From: Gemmatimonadota bacterium
GTDB lineage: Bacteria; Latescibacterota; UBA2968; UBA8231
Length of the DNA stretch: 5,651 bases
Direction of reading: 5' to 3'
NCBI GenBank assembly: GCA_026706505.1
Contig: JAPOYQ010000724.1
Span: forward strand, 1 to 5,651
Both the position numbers and the translations under genes were made by a program. Each line of letters begins with the position of its first letter. The stretch's first letter is position 1. Below, piece after piece: positions 1 through 5,651 of the stretch. The notes under the pieces were generated by a model. The model saw nothing but the letters and a program-made list of their open reading frames with translations, did no database searches and was not told the origin of the DNA.

Positions 1-1
1 G

Positions 2-1516
2 CCGTTGGACCGCTTGGATCTCGACGAGGTGCTGACCCTCATCGGGCAAAAAAAGTACTTTGTGCTGCACGCGCCGCGCCAGACGGGCAAGACCTCTGCG
101 CTGCTGGCCCTGCGCGGCCTGCTCAACGCCGGAAGCGACTACCGCTGCGTGTACGTCAACGTGGAGGCCGCCCAAGCCCTGCGCGAAGATGTGGAACAGG
201 CCATGCGCACCTTGCTGGGTGGGTTGGCGTCGCGGGCGCGCTTAGCGGGCGACGAGTTTCTCGATGCGGTCTGGCTTGACCTGTGGACAAAATACGGGGC
301 GGGTGCGCTGGGCGAGGCCCTGACGCGCTGGGCCGAAGCTAGTCCCAAGCCGCTGGTGCTGCTCATCGACGAGATTGACGCGCTGGTAGGCGACACTCTC
401 GTGTCGGTGCTGCGTCAGTTGCGCGCTGGCTACGATTTGCGGCCGGAGGGCTTTCCGCAGAGCGCGGTGTTGTGCGGAGTGCGCGATGTGCGCGATTACC
501 GGATTCAATCGACCGCCGAGAATGCGATGATCGCCGGTGGCAGCGCGTTCAACATCAAGGCCGAATCGCTACGACTGGGCGATTTTAGTGCCGAGGAGGT
601 GCAGGCTCTGTTAGCGCAACACACGGCGGAGACGGGCCAAGCGTTCACGGACGACGCGCTGGAGACAATCTGGGAACAGACCCAAGGGCAGCCGTGGCTG
701 GTCAACGCCTTAGCCTACGAAACCTGCTTTAAGAGCGAGGTTGGACGAAATCGGAGCCATCCGGTGGTAGCTGAGGCCCTCCTTGTCGCGCAAGAGCAAC
801 TCATCCGGCGGCGCGAGACGCATCTGGATCAACTGGCCGACAAGCTCAAGGAGGAGCGGGTGCGGCGGGTGGTCGAGCCGCTGCTCAGCGGCGGCCAACA
901 ACGCCACTTTGCTGACCGCGATTTGGAGTACGTGCGGGATTTGGGTTTGCTTGCTCAGGATCGTCCGCTGCGCATGGCCAATCCGATCTACGCCGAGGTC
1001 GTGCCGCGCGAATTGACGTGGGTGGTGCAAGAGGAATTTGAGCAAGAAACGACGTGGTATGTAGATGCCGAGGGGGGCTTGGACGTGGACAAACTGATGT
1101 CGGCCTTTCAGGCGTTTTTCCGCGAGCACTCCGAGCATTGGGTGGGTCGGTTTCAGTACCAAGAGGCGGGACCGCAGCTTTTGCTGCAGGCGTTTCTGCA
1201 GCGCATTGTGAATAGCGGTGGGCGGATTGAGCGCGAGTATGGGTTGGGCCGAGGACGGACGGATTTGCTCATTGCATGGCCGCAGGGTGAACAGACGCGC
1301 AAGGTAGTAGTTGAGTGCAAAATTTTGCACAAGAGCTTGGAGCAGACGGTTGCCGAGGGGGTGGAACAGACGGTGGGGTACATGGATCGCTGCGGAGCTG
1401 AAGCCGGGCATCTGGTGATTTTTGACCGGCGCGAAAACAGGCGTTGGGCCGACAGGGTGTTTCACGACCGTCGGACATCGGCTGGTGGGGTGGCGATTGA
1501 GGTGTGGGGGATGTGA
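2..1516 (+). CDS. AAA-type P-loop ATPase with C-terminal PD-(D/E)XK nuclease-like domain (5' end outside window)
   Basis: The reading frame is open from the first bases to TGA at 1514-1516, and I number residues from the TTG codon at 5. A Walker A motif (APRQTGKT) is at residues 23-30 and a Walker B segment (LVLLIDEID) at 117-125. A sensor-like strand with arginines lies at about 152-166, and a lid-type helix with the GQPWL signature at 228-232. This is the layout of stand-alone bacterial/archaeal AAA ATPases. The C-terminal part (about 405-475) shows R-T-D-L-L-I with D420, then V-V-V-E-C-K with E437 and K439, then Q455. These fit the D...E-x-K core of the PD-(D/E)XK nuclease fold. Members I remember carry about 20 more residues before this point, and the codon before TTG still reads as family-like sequence, so the true start is probably upstream. 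It is likely cytoplasmic. Its role is unknown; defence, DNA repair and selfish-element functions are all possible. The ATPase call is strong and the nuclease call moderate. Confidence 0.88.
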   Translation, partial: PLDRLDLDEVLTLIGQKKYFVLHAPRQTGKTSALLALRGLLNAGSDYRCVYVNVEAAQALREDVEQAMRTLLGGLASRARLAGDEFLDAVWLDLWTKYGAGALGEALTRWAEASPKPLVLLIDEIDALVGDTLVSVLRQLRAGYDLRPEGFPQSAVLCGVRDVRDYRIQSTAENAMIAGGSAFNIKAESLRLGDFSAEEVQALLAQHTAETGQAFTDDALETIWEQTQGQPWLVNALAYETCFKSEVGRNRSHPVVAEALLVAQEQLIRRRETHLDQLADKLKEERVRRVVEPLLSGGQQRHFADRDLEYVRDLGLLAQDRPLRMANPIYAEVVPRELTWVVQEEFEQETTWYVDAEGGLDVDKLMSAFQAFFREHSEHWVGRFQYQEAGPQLLLQAFLQRIVNSGGRIEREYGLGRGRTDLLIAWPQGEQTRKVVVECKILHKSLEQTVAEGVEQTVGYMDRCGAEAGHLVIFDRRENRRWADRVFHDRRTSAGGVAIEVWGM

Positions 1517-1520
1517 ACGT

Positions 1521-1588
1521 ACCCCCGACCCCCCCCTTCCGCATCGGCTAGGGTTTTATCACATTTGTAGGAAAGGGGTCCGGGGGGA
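1521..1588. repeat. Imperfect C-rich/G-rich inverted repeat in the intergenic gap
   Basis: The left arm CCCCCGACCCC (1522-1532) is complementary to GGGGTCCGGGGG (1575-1586) apart from one bulged base. Inside it, CCCCTTCC (1533-1540) can also pair with GGAAAGGGG (1570-1578) with one bulge. The core between the arms, about 29 bases, is much more AT-rich and has no obvious structure. The element starts 4 bases after the stop of the ATPase gene. It could be a hairpin at the end of that transcript or one copy of a dispersed short palindromic element. No T tract follows the right arm, so it is not a typical intrinsic terminator. Confidence 0.55.
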
Positions 1589-1627
1589 TAGGTGTTCTGG
1601 GGCGGTTGGGGTGGGCCGCCAGCAAGC

Positions 1628-1634
1628 GAGGGAG
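1628..1634 (+). promoter_or_regulatory. Ribosome binding site for the discoidin/FlgD-domain gene
   Basis: GAGGGAG ends 11 bases before the ATG at 1646. The spacing is slightly long, but this is the only purine-rich Shine-Dalgarno-like stretch there. It supports ATG 1646 over the in-frame GTG at 1592, because the ATG start puts a normal signal peptide at the N-terminus. Confidence 0.6.
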
Positions 1635-1645
1635 AACGCAGCATA

Positions 1646-4600
1646 ATGAAAAGCCACTCCGCCGTGCAGATCCTCGTCGGCCTAGCACTGAGTTGGGCGT
1701 TGGCCGAGGCCCAGTCGGGCTATCAGATCGCCGGTGACGAAGTCGTAGTCGAGCGGGCCAGCCACTGGCAGCGGTGGTCCATTCCCACCCATCTGGCGCG
1801 CATCCACGAGGATGGCTCAGTGCGGGCGCACTCGTTGCGGACGGTCTTCAACGTCCTAGACGATCCCGGATTCAAGCGTCCGATCGTCATCAGCAAGCCC
1901 GACCCGCGCATCGGTACCATCGACAGCACTATGCAGTTCGACGTGTTTGGCGAGCCGATACGGAATACGCTCAACGAACTGGTCTTTGACTATTGGGTGC
2001 GGCCGGGTATCAGCCGGGTGGGGTCCAATCCGCGGCTCGCGGCCAATATTCTCGACGGCGATCCGACCACGTTCTGGGAGCCGGATCCGCGCGATCCCAT
2101 CGAGCAGTGGTGGATCGAGGTGGACTTGGGAAGAGTGGTGCCGGTGGAGCGGCTCAAGTTCCAGTTCGTCGATGAGTCGCTGGGAGATCCCTTCCTGCGC
2201 TTTATCATGCTACTGTCGGACCGGCAGAGCGCGCTGCTGCACGAGCCGAACAGCCGCATTGGCTTCCAGCTCTTCATCCCGCAAGACGCGCCCAATACCA
2301 CGCAACGCGAATACATCTTCGAGAGCGAGCACACTAGCCCTGAACTGCCCCCGGCCACTGGCGTGGTTAGCGACAAGAAGCTCGCGGAGAGCTTGCACCG
2401 CTCGCCCGAGTGGACTGGGCGAAAGATCGAGACGATCCGCATCGTCATTACGGATACGCGCGGCGGGCGGGCCGGACAGATTGATCAAGAGGCGTGGGAG
2501 GCCCTGCCGGAAGCAGAGCGTGGGGATATCGTCTATTTTGCGCGCGACGTGGCCGGCCGTGAAGAGCCGGTGGACGAGGTCACCTATCAGGCTCTAGAGG
2601 AACAGCGCCAGGGGCGACGGGATTACTACCGCCGCGAGCTGCCGCGCCTAGCCGAGGTCGAAGCGCACGGCTGGGGCGACAACTTGGGCATCAACCTGAT
2701 TGAAAACGGCGGCTCGTACGTGCTGACGACCGATGGGACCAATACGCTGCTTGCGTTCGATGGCGACGCTGGCACTGGATTCTCACACCAGATCCGCAAC
2801 CCGAAAAACCCCACCGCCAACGTGCTGACCATAGATATGGGGGGCATTGTGCGCTTGGCGCAGACCCGCTTGGTGGGCAGCAGCCGGGGCTACATCATGC
2901 GCGCCTCCACGGGCGAGCGCGACGCCCAGGGCGATCTCAAGTGGCAGCGCATTAACCCGGAGGAGCGCGAGCGCAATGTGTTCACCGGCAACTTTCGCGA
3001 CATCGCCGACATTCAGGATCCGCCAGTTTTGACCCGCTTTCTCGACCTGGTCACCCTCGGCCACGTGCCCCCGGGATTTAGGGCCACCGGCCCGGGCGGC
3101 ACCGGCCACATGAATCAGTTCTGGTCGTATCATCATGAGTTCATGCTGCTCGCCGAGGGGGCACCGGCCGAGGTGGTGCTGGAGTCGGATCTGATCGAGC
3201 TGCCGGGATTGGTGGCCTTGGGTGAGGTTCACTGGGAAGCGAACACGCCCCCAGGCACGGATGTGGAGATCCGCACTCGCACCGGCGACCAGCTTTTGCA
3301 GCAGATCCGCTATTTCGACAAAACTGGCAACCAGAAGACCGCGGACGAGTACAGGACGCTGGCCGGCTTTCTGAAGGGACCTTCGGATACGACCGTGGTG
3401 GTGGGGCCGGGTTGGAGTCCGTGGAGCCAGCGCTATTTGCAGCCCGGGGACTTGGCCACTTCGCCGGGCTTGCGGCGCTTCATGCAGATCCAAGCGCGCC
3501 TCAAAAGCAGCGGCGAAAATGCAGCGGCCCTGCACCGCATTGCGGTCGCGTTCCACCAGCCGGTGGCGCAGCACCTGCGAGCTGAGGTGTGGCCGACTAC
3601 TGCTGAAGCCGGGGTGCTCGACACTTTTGCGCTCTACGTGCAGCCCAACTTTTTGCAGCAGCCGGCCAATGTGCGCAGCCCGGGTTTCGACCAATTGCTT
3701 TTGCACGCGGAGCCGTCGTTTGCGCTGAAGTTTGTCGATGCGGCTATGGGCACCGAGGCCGAGTTGTTGGCCGGTACGCCGCTCCAGTGGGACGACGAGC
3801 CGAGGGTGCACGCCGAGGGCGACTCGCTGTGGTTGGAATTCCCGCAGATTGTGCAGGGCGCGCCGGACGATGTGCTCACGCCAGTGTACTACCGGTCGGT
3901 CCTTCCCGGCGACGAGGTGCCCACTGGCTTGGATCGCAATCTGTTGACCTTTACCTCGCACGGCCTCTTGCCGGATGCCGAGCGGGGCGCAGTGCGCTAC
4001 TTCCGGCTGCTGGCAAACGGCAGCTTGGCCGAAGTGGGTGCCGCAGACTACGAAGCGCTCAGCGCGGACGAGCAGGGGCCGGTGCGCTACTTCCGCAAGG
4101 TGGTCGGGTTAGGCGATCAGGTGCCCTTTGACGCGGCTGGCGACAGCCTCGATGAGCGGAGCTATGGTCGGCTGGGCAGTCAGCGGGGTTGGATAGTGGG
4201 CCGCGGCCGGCTGTTGCGCGTGCGCTTTGCAGGGCGGGTGTACCTGCAAGGGACGCGGATGCAGGTCGCCGTGCGGCAGAGCCAGCCCGCGACGCCTTGG
4301 CAGGTGGCCGATGGGGGCGACGCGACCGCTTTGAGCCCTTCCAAGAACCTGTCGATTGGCGCGCAAGGGGCGCGGGCTACCATCGACGATATTGCCATTG
4401 CGCCCAATCCGTTTACCCCCAATGGCGATGGGATCAACGAGACTGCAGAGATCGATTTTTCCCTGTTCCGCGTGCAGGCCGCGCGGCCGTTGACCATCCA
4501 CCTGTACACGCTGGCTGGACGGCAGGTGCGGCAGCTAACGGGATTAGTGACCGGTGGGCCGCAACAGTTTAGGTGGGACGGGAAGGACGAGGCCGGGCAG

Positions 4601-4702
4601 GTGGTGCCGCCGGGGTTGTACTTGTGTCAGATTACAGTGGAGGCAGATGCAGAAGGGGTCGGAGGGACGACCCGCACCCGCCTCATAGCCGTAGCATATT
4701 AA
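1646..4702 (+). CDS. Secreted multidomain surface protein: discoidin-like domains, tyrosine-motif repeats, C-terminal FlgD-type Ig-like domain
   Basis: This 1018-residue protein begins with a signal peptide: K2, then a hydrophobic stretch at about 6-20, with cleavage likely after AEA at 20-22. A discoidin (F5/8 type C)-like segment lies at about 122-190, with N-I-L-D-G-D, T-T-F-W-E-P and W-W-I-E-V-D-L-G-R. A second, weaker one lies at about 345-418 (A-F-D-G-D, L-T-I-D-M-G-G). Residues about 509-645 look like a beta-sandwich, with a GTDVEIRTRTG stretch, WSPWSQRY and a SPGLRRFMQ strand. A further beta-rich region follows. The C-terminus (about 913-1018) is a FlgD-type Ig-like domain: NPFTPNGDGINE with a possible Ca-binding loop, L-Y-T-L-A-G-R, and W-D-G-K-D-E-A-G-Q-V-V-P-P-G-L-Y. 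Such domains occur in secreted proteins of Bacteroidetes and relatives. Copies of a Y-x2-L...G...Y-F motif lie between the domains. The protein is probably exported to the periplasm or cell surface and binds glycans or proteins; I see no enzyme active site. It is followed after 22 bases by a second secreted-protein gene. Confidence 0.9.
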   Translation: MKSHSAVQILVGLALSWALAEAQSGYQIAGDEVVVERASHWQRWSIPTHLARIHEDGSVRAHSLRTVFNVLDDPGFKRPIVISKPDPRIGTIDSTMQFDVFGEPIRNTLNELVFDYWVRPGISRVGSNPRLAANILDGDPTTFWEPDPRDPIEQWWIEVDLGRVVPVERLKFQFVDESLGDPFLRFIMLLSDRQSALLHEPNSRIGFQLFIPQDAPNTTQREYIFESEHTSPELPPATGVVSDKKLAESLHRSPEWTGRKIETIRIVITDTRGGRAGQIDQEAWEALPEAERGDIVYFARDVAGREEPVDEVTYQALEEQRQGRRDYYRRELPRLAEVEAHGWGDNLGINLIENGGSYVLTTDGTNTLLAFDGDAGTGFSHQIRNPKNPTANVLTIDMGGIVRLAQTRLVGSSRGYIMRASTGERDAQGDLKWQRINPEERERNVFTGNFRDIADIQDPPVLTRFLDLVTLGHVPPGFRATGPGGTGHMNQFWSYHHEFMLLAEGAPAEVVLESDLIELPGLVALGEVHWEANTPPGTDVEIRTRTGDQLLQQIRYFDKTGNQKTADEYRTLAGFLKGPSDTTVVVGPGWSPWSQRYLQPGDLATSPGLRRFMQIQARLKSSGENAAALHRIAVAFHQPVAQHLRAEVWPTTAEAGVLDTFALYVQPNFLQQPANVRSPGFDQLLLHAEPSFALKFVDAAMGTEAELLAGTPLQWDDEPRVHAEGDSLWLEFPQIVQGAPDDVLTPVYYRSVLPGDEVPTGLDRNLLTFTSHGLLPDAERGAVRYFRLLANGSLAEVGAADYEALSADEQGPVRYFRKVVGLGDQVPFDAAGDSLDERSYGRLGSQRGWIVGRGRLLRVRFAGRVYLQGTRMQVAVRQSQPATPWQVADGGDATALSPSKNLSIGAQGARATIDDIAIAPNPFTPNGDGINETAEIDFSLFRVQAARPLTIHLYTLAGRQVRQLTGLVTGGPQQFRWDGKDEAGQVVPPGLYLCQITVEADAEGVGGTTRTRLIAVAY
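2480..2632 (+). repeat. Coding tandem pair of the Y-x2-L...G...Y-[FY] motif, first locus
   Basis: Within the surface protein, residues 279-300 (with W284, L287, G293, Y297, F298) and 309-329 (with Y314, L317, G323, Y327, Y328) align without gaps through the Y-[FY] at an exact 30-residue offset. The pair follows the strand that closes the first discoidin-like region and precedes the second. The copies are diverged, so this is an old duplication or a recurring structural motif and not a recent DNA repeat. Confidence 0.6.
3305..3382 (+). repeat. Isolated copy of the tyrosine motif inside the central beta-sandwich
   Basis: Residues 554-579 read I-R-Y-F, then a 12-residue step to Y569, L572 and G578-P579. 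This matches the order Y-F, linker, Y-x2-L-x5-G-P seen in the other loci, with a linker four residues shorter. It lies between the RTRTG strand and the WSPWS strand, so it probably forms a loop insertion between two beta strands. Confidence 0.45.
3884..4198 (+). repeat. Coding cluster of the tyrosine motif, second locus
   Basis: V-Y-Y-R at residues 747-750 is followed by two full units at 767-787 and 797-817, again exactly 30 residues apart, and by a weaker unit at 835-851 (Y840, L843, G848). The two full units share the 14-base string GTGCGCTACTTCCG at 3992-4005 and 4082-4095. The linkers after Y-Y-R and Y-F-R are alike too: GDEVP at 755-759 and GDQVP at 823-827. The cluster sits just before the region leading to the FlgD-type domain. 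Confidence 0.6.
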
Positions 4703-4710
4703 GGTATTGC

Positions 4711-4720
4711 AAAGGGAGGT
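4711..4720 (+). promoter_or_regulatory. Strong ribosome binding site for the downstream secreted-protein gene
   Basis: AAAGGGAGGT is close to the Shine-Dalgarno consensus, and its GGAGG core ends 5 bases before the GTG at 4725. It decides the start of the last gene at a GTG codon. It lies in the 22-base gap after the preceding stop, which supports an operon with no promoter of its own. Confidence 0.8.
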
Positions 4721-4724
4721 TGTC

Positions 4725-5651
4725 GTGAGACCAAAGACCGGTATTTATTGCGGTCTCCTAATGTTGTGGAGCGCGGTCGGTGCGCCGGCTGTCGCGCAGG
4801 GCCAGTACGGGACGCGCTTGGGCTTGCAGCTCGGCGACCAGACTAGCCTCGCGCCCCAAGGCCCCGGAGTGGCCCTGAACGCGCTCGACCCGGCCGTGCG
4901 CCGCTGGTACGTGCCGCAGGAGCTGTACAGCGAGTACCATTGGCGGCAGTGGGAATACACCAACTATGCGCGCAATCCTTATGAGCGCTACGTGGAAACG
5001 ACCTTGGAGGGCGATTACTTCTACGATCTGTACGGCAATTTTCTCACGCGCGGCTGGCTGATTTTCAACAACTCGCAGAGCAAGCCCCAGCAGTTTGGCA
5101 ACGTGCTGTTCAAGTCCTCCCGCTTCCAGAGTTGGTTTTCCGAAGTCGTGGTGGCGCAAGACAACAAGGGTCAGTACTTCTACACCTTGACGGCGAGCAG
5201 CCGCCTGCGCTCGGTGTTGTCGCCGATGGTGTTTGCCAAGGCCCGCATGGACGGCGTGCAGTTCGATCTGGCTACCGACCGCTACGAAGCGACCTTTTTG
5301 TTTTCGCGGTTGAGCAACCCCGGCGGCGGCTCGACTGGGGACCGCGAGGTGCTGCGGACGAACAACACCATCTTGGCGGGCGGGCGGTTGGGAGCCCAGC
5401 TCGGCGACTTTGCCGAAGTCGCGCTGCACACGGCCAATGCCCACCAGTCGCACACCTTGCTCGACAAGCAGGCCGGCAACCCCTTTGCCGGCTCGCTGAC
5501 CATCGGGCAGAACAAAACCATCTCGCTCGTCAAGCTCGTGTTGCGCGACGACTCGCCCGAAGACGGCGTGGGCGGCGCGGCGTTTTTCCCCGATGCGTCG
5601 GACGTGCAGATCACCTATCGCGATGGCTCGGAGGAATCGGGCAAGGCCATT
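4725..5651 (+). CDS. Secreted, aromatic-rich envelope protein of unknown function (3' end outside window)
   Basis: The frame is open from GTG 4725 to the window edge, giving 309 codons without a stop. The N-terminus is a signal peptide: R2 and K4, a hydrophobic stretch at about 5-20, then AVA at 22-24 with cleavage likely before Q25. The region 61-111 is very rich in Tyr and Trp (for example WYVPQELY at 61-68 and GDYFYDLYGNF at 96-106). Later segments have short beta-strand-like stretches ending in charged or Gly-Asn turns, such as a G-G-R-L-G-A-Q-L-G-D-F stretch at 219-229, NAHQS at 238-242 and an acidic glycine-rich loop DDSPEDGVGG at 275-284. This pattern would suit an outer-membrane beta-barrel or a periplasmic beta-protein, but I cannot assign a named family. 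I recall similar proteins next to discoidin/FlgD-domain proteins in uncultured FCB-like bacteria (unchecked). It is almost certainly co-transcribed with the upstream surface-protein gene. Its exact role is unknown. Confidence 0.85.
   Translation, partial: MRPKTGIYCGLLMLWSAVGAPAVAQGQYGTRLGLQLGDQTSLAPQGPGVALNALDPAVRRWYVPQELYSEYHWRQWEYTNYARNPYERYVETTLEGDYFYDLYGNFLTRGWLIFNNSQSKPQQFGNVLFKSSRFQSWFSEVVVAQDNKGQYFYTLTASSRLRSVLSPMVFAKARMDGVQFDLATDRYEATFLFSRLSNPGGGSTGDREVLRTNNTILAGGRLGAQLGDFAEVALHTANAHQSHTLLDKQAGNPFAGSLTIGQNKTISLVKLVLRDDSPEDGVGGAAFFPDASDVQITYRDGSEESGKAI

Noticed and set aside
5..7. TTG at position 5 as the real start of the ATPase gene
   Set aside because: The frame is open to the window edge, and family-like sequence appears to continue upstream, so the start is probably outside the window.
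710..1465. Minus-strand open frame (251 codons) opposite the ATPase gene
   Set aside because: It has no recognisable motif and fully overlaps a gene with Walker motifs and a nuclease core.
1541..1574. Promoter in the AT-richer core of the gap
   Set aside because: No convincing -35/-10 pair and no Bacteroidetes-type TAnnTTTG box with correct spacing could be found.
1522..1586. Intrinsic terminator after the ATPase gene
   Set aside because: The hairpin loop is about 42 bases and no T run follows the right arm, so it does not fit a classical terminator.
1592..1645. Upstream in-frame GTG start for the surface protein
   Set aside because: It would add 18 residues before the signal peptide and has no good ribosome binding site; ATG 1646 has both a purine-rich site and a normal signal peptide.
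2783..3961. Long minus-strand open frame (392 codons) inside the surface-protein gene
   Set aside because: It is a shadow of the GC-rich coding strand: the composition is rich in Arg, His and Gln, and there is no ribosome binding site, signal or recognisable domain, while the + frame has clear domains.
4761..4763. Internal ATG as start of the last gene
   Set aside because: It would cut the signal peptide in half, and the strong ribosome binding site points to GTG 4725.
4758..5453. Minus-strand open frame (231 codons) opposite the last gene
   Set aside because: It overlaps the secreted-protein gene, which has a strong ribosome binding site and signal peptide, and its own composition is not protein-like.

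Overview
The window comes from a GC-rich bacterium. All three genes lie on the + strand, and two of them encode proteins with Sec-type signal peptides that look like envelope or surface proteins. The discoidin-like plus FlgD-type C-terminal architecture of the central protein, and the style of the protein after it, remind me of uncultured FCB-group lineages such as Latescibacterota. That is an inference from remembered family style and has not been tested by a search.

Layout. (1) Positions 2-1516: the 3' part of a gene for a P-loop (AAA-type) ATPase whose C-terminus carries a PD-(D/E)XK nuclease-like core. Its first codons lie upstream of the window. (2) Positions 1517-1645: a 129-base gap holding an imperfect C-rich/G-rich inverted repeat, a run of G tracts and a ribosome binding site. 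I see no convincing promoter or classical terminator there. (3) Positions 1646-4702: a 1018-residue secreted protein with two discoidin-like segments, a central beta-sandwich region and a C-terminal FlgD-type Ig-like domain. A short tyrosine-rich motif is scattered through it in several copies. (4) Positions 4725-5651: the 5' part of a second secreted protein, rich in aromatic residues, running off the window edge. It starts 22 bases after the previous stop behind a strong ribosome binding site.

Genes 2 and 3 are almost certainly co-transcribed and probably act together at the cell surface, with a carbohydrate- or protein-binding multidomain protein followed by a probable outer-membrane or periplasmic partner. 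The ATPase-nuclease gene is separated by the repeat-bearing gap and is more likely a neighbour than a functional partner. The most unusual structure is the repeated motif in gene 2, Y-x2-L-(x5-6)-G-x-[VI]-x-Y-[FY]. It occurs twice as tandem pairs with an exact 30-residue (90-base) period and as looser copies elsewhere, placed at borders or loops of the predicted beta-domains.
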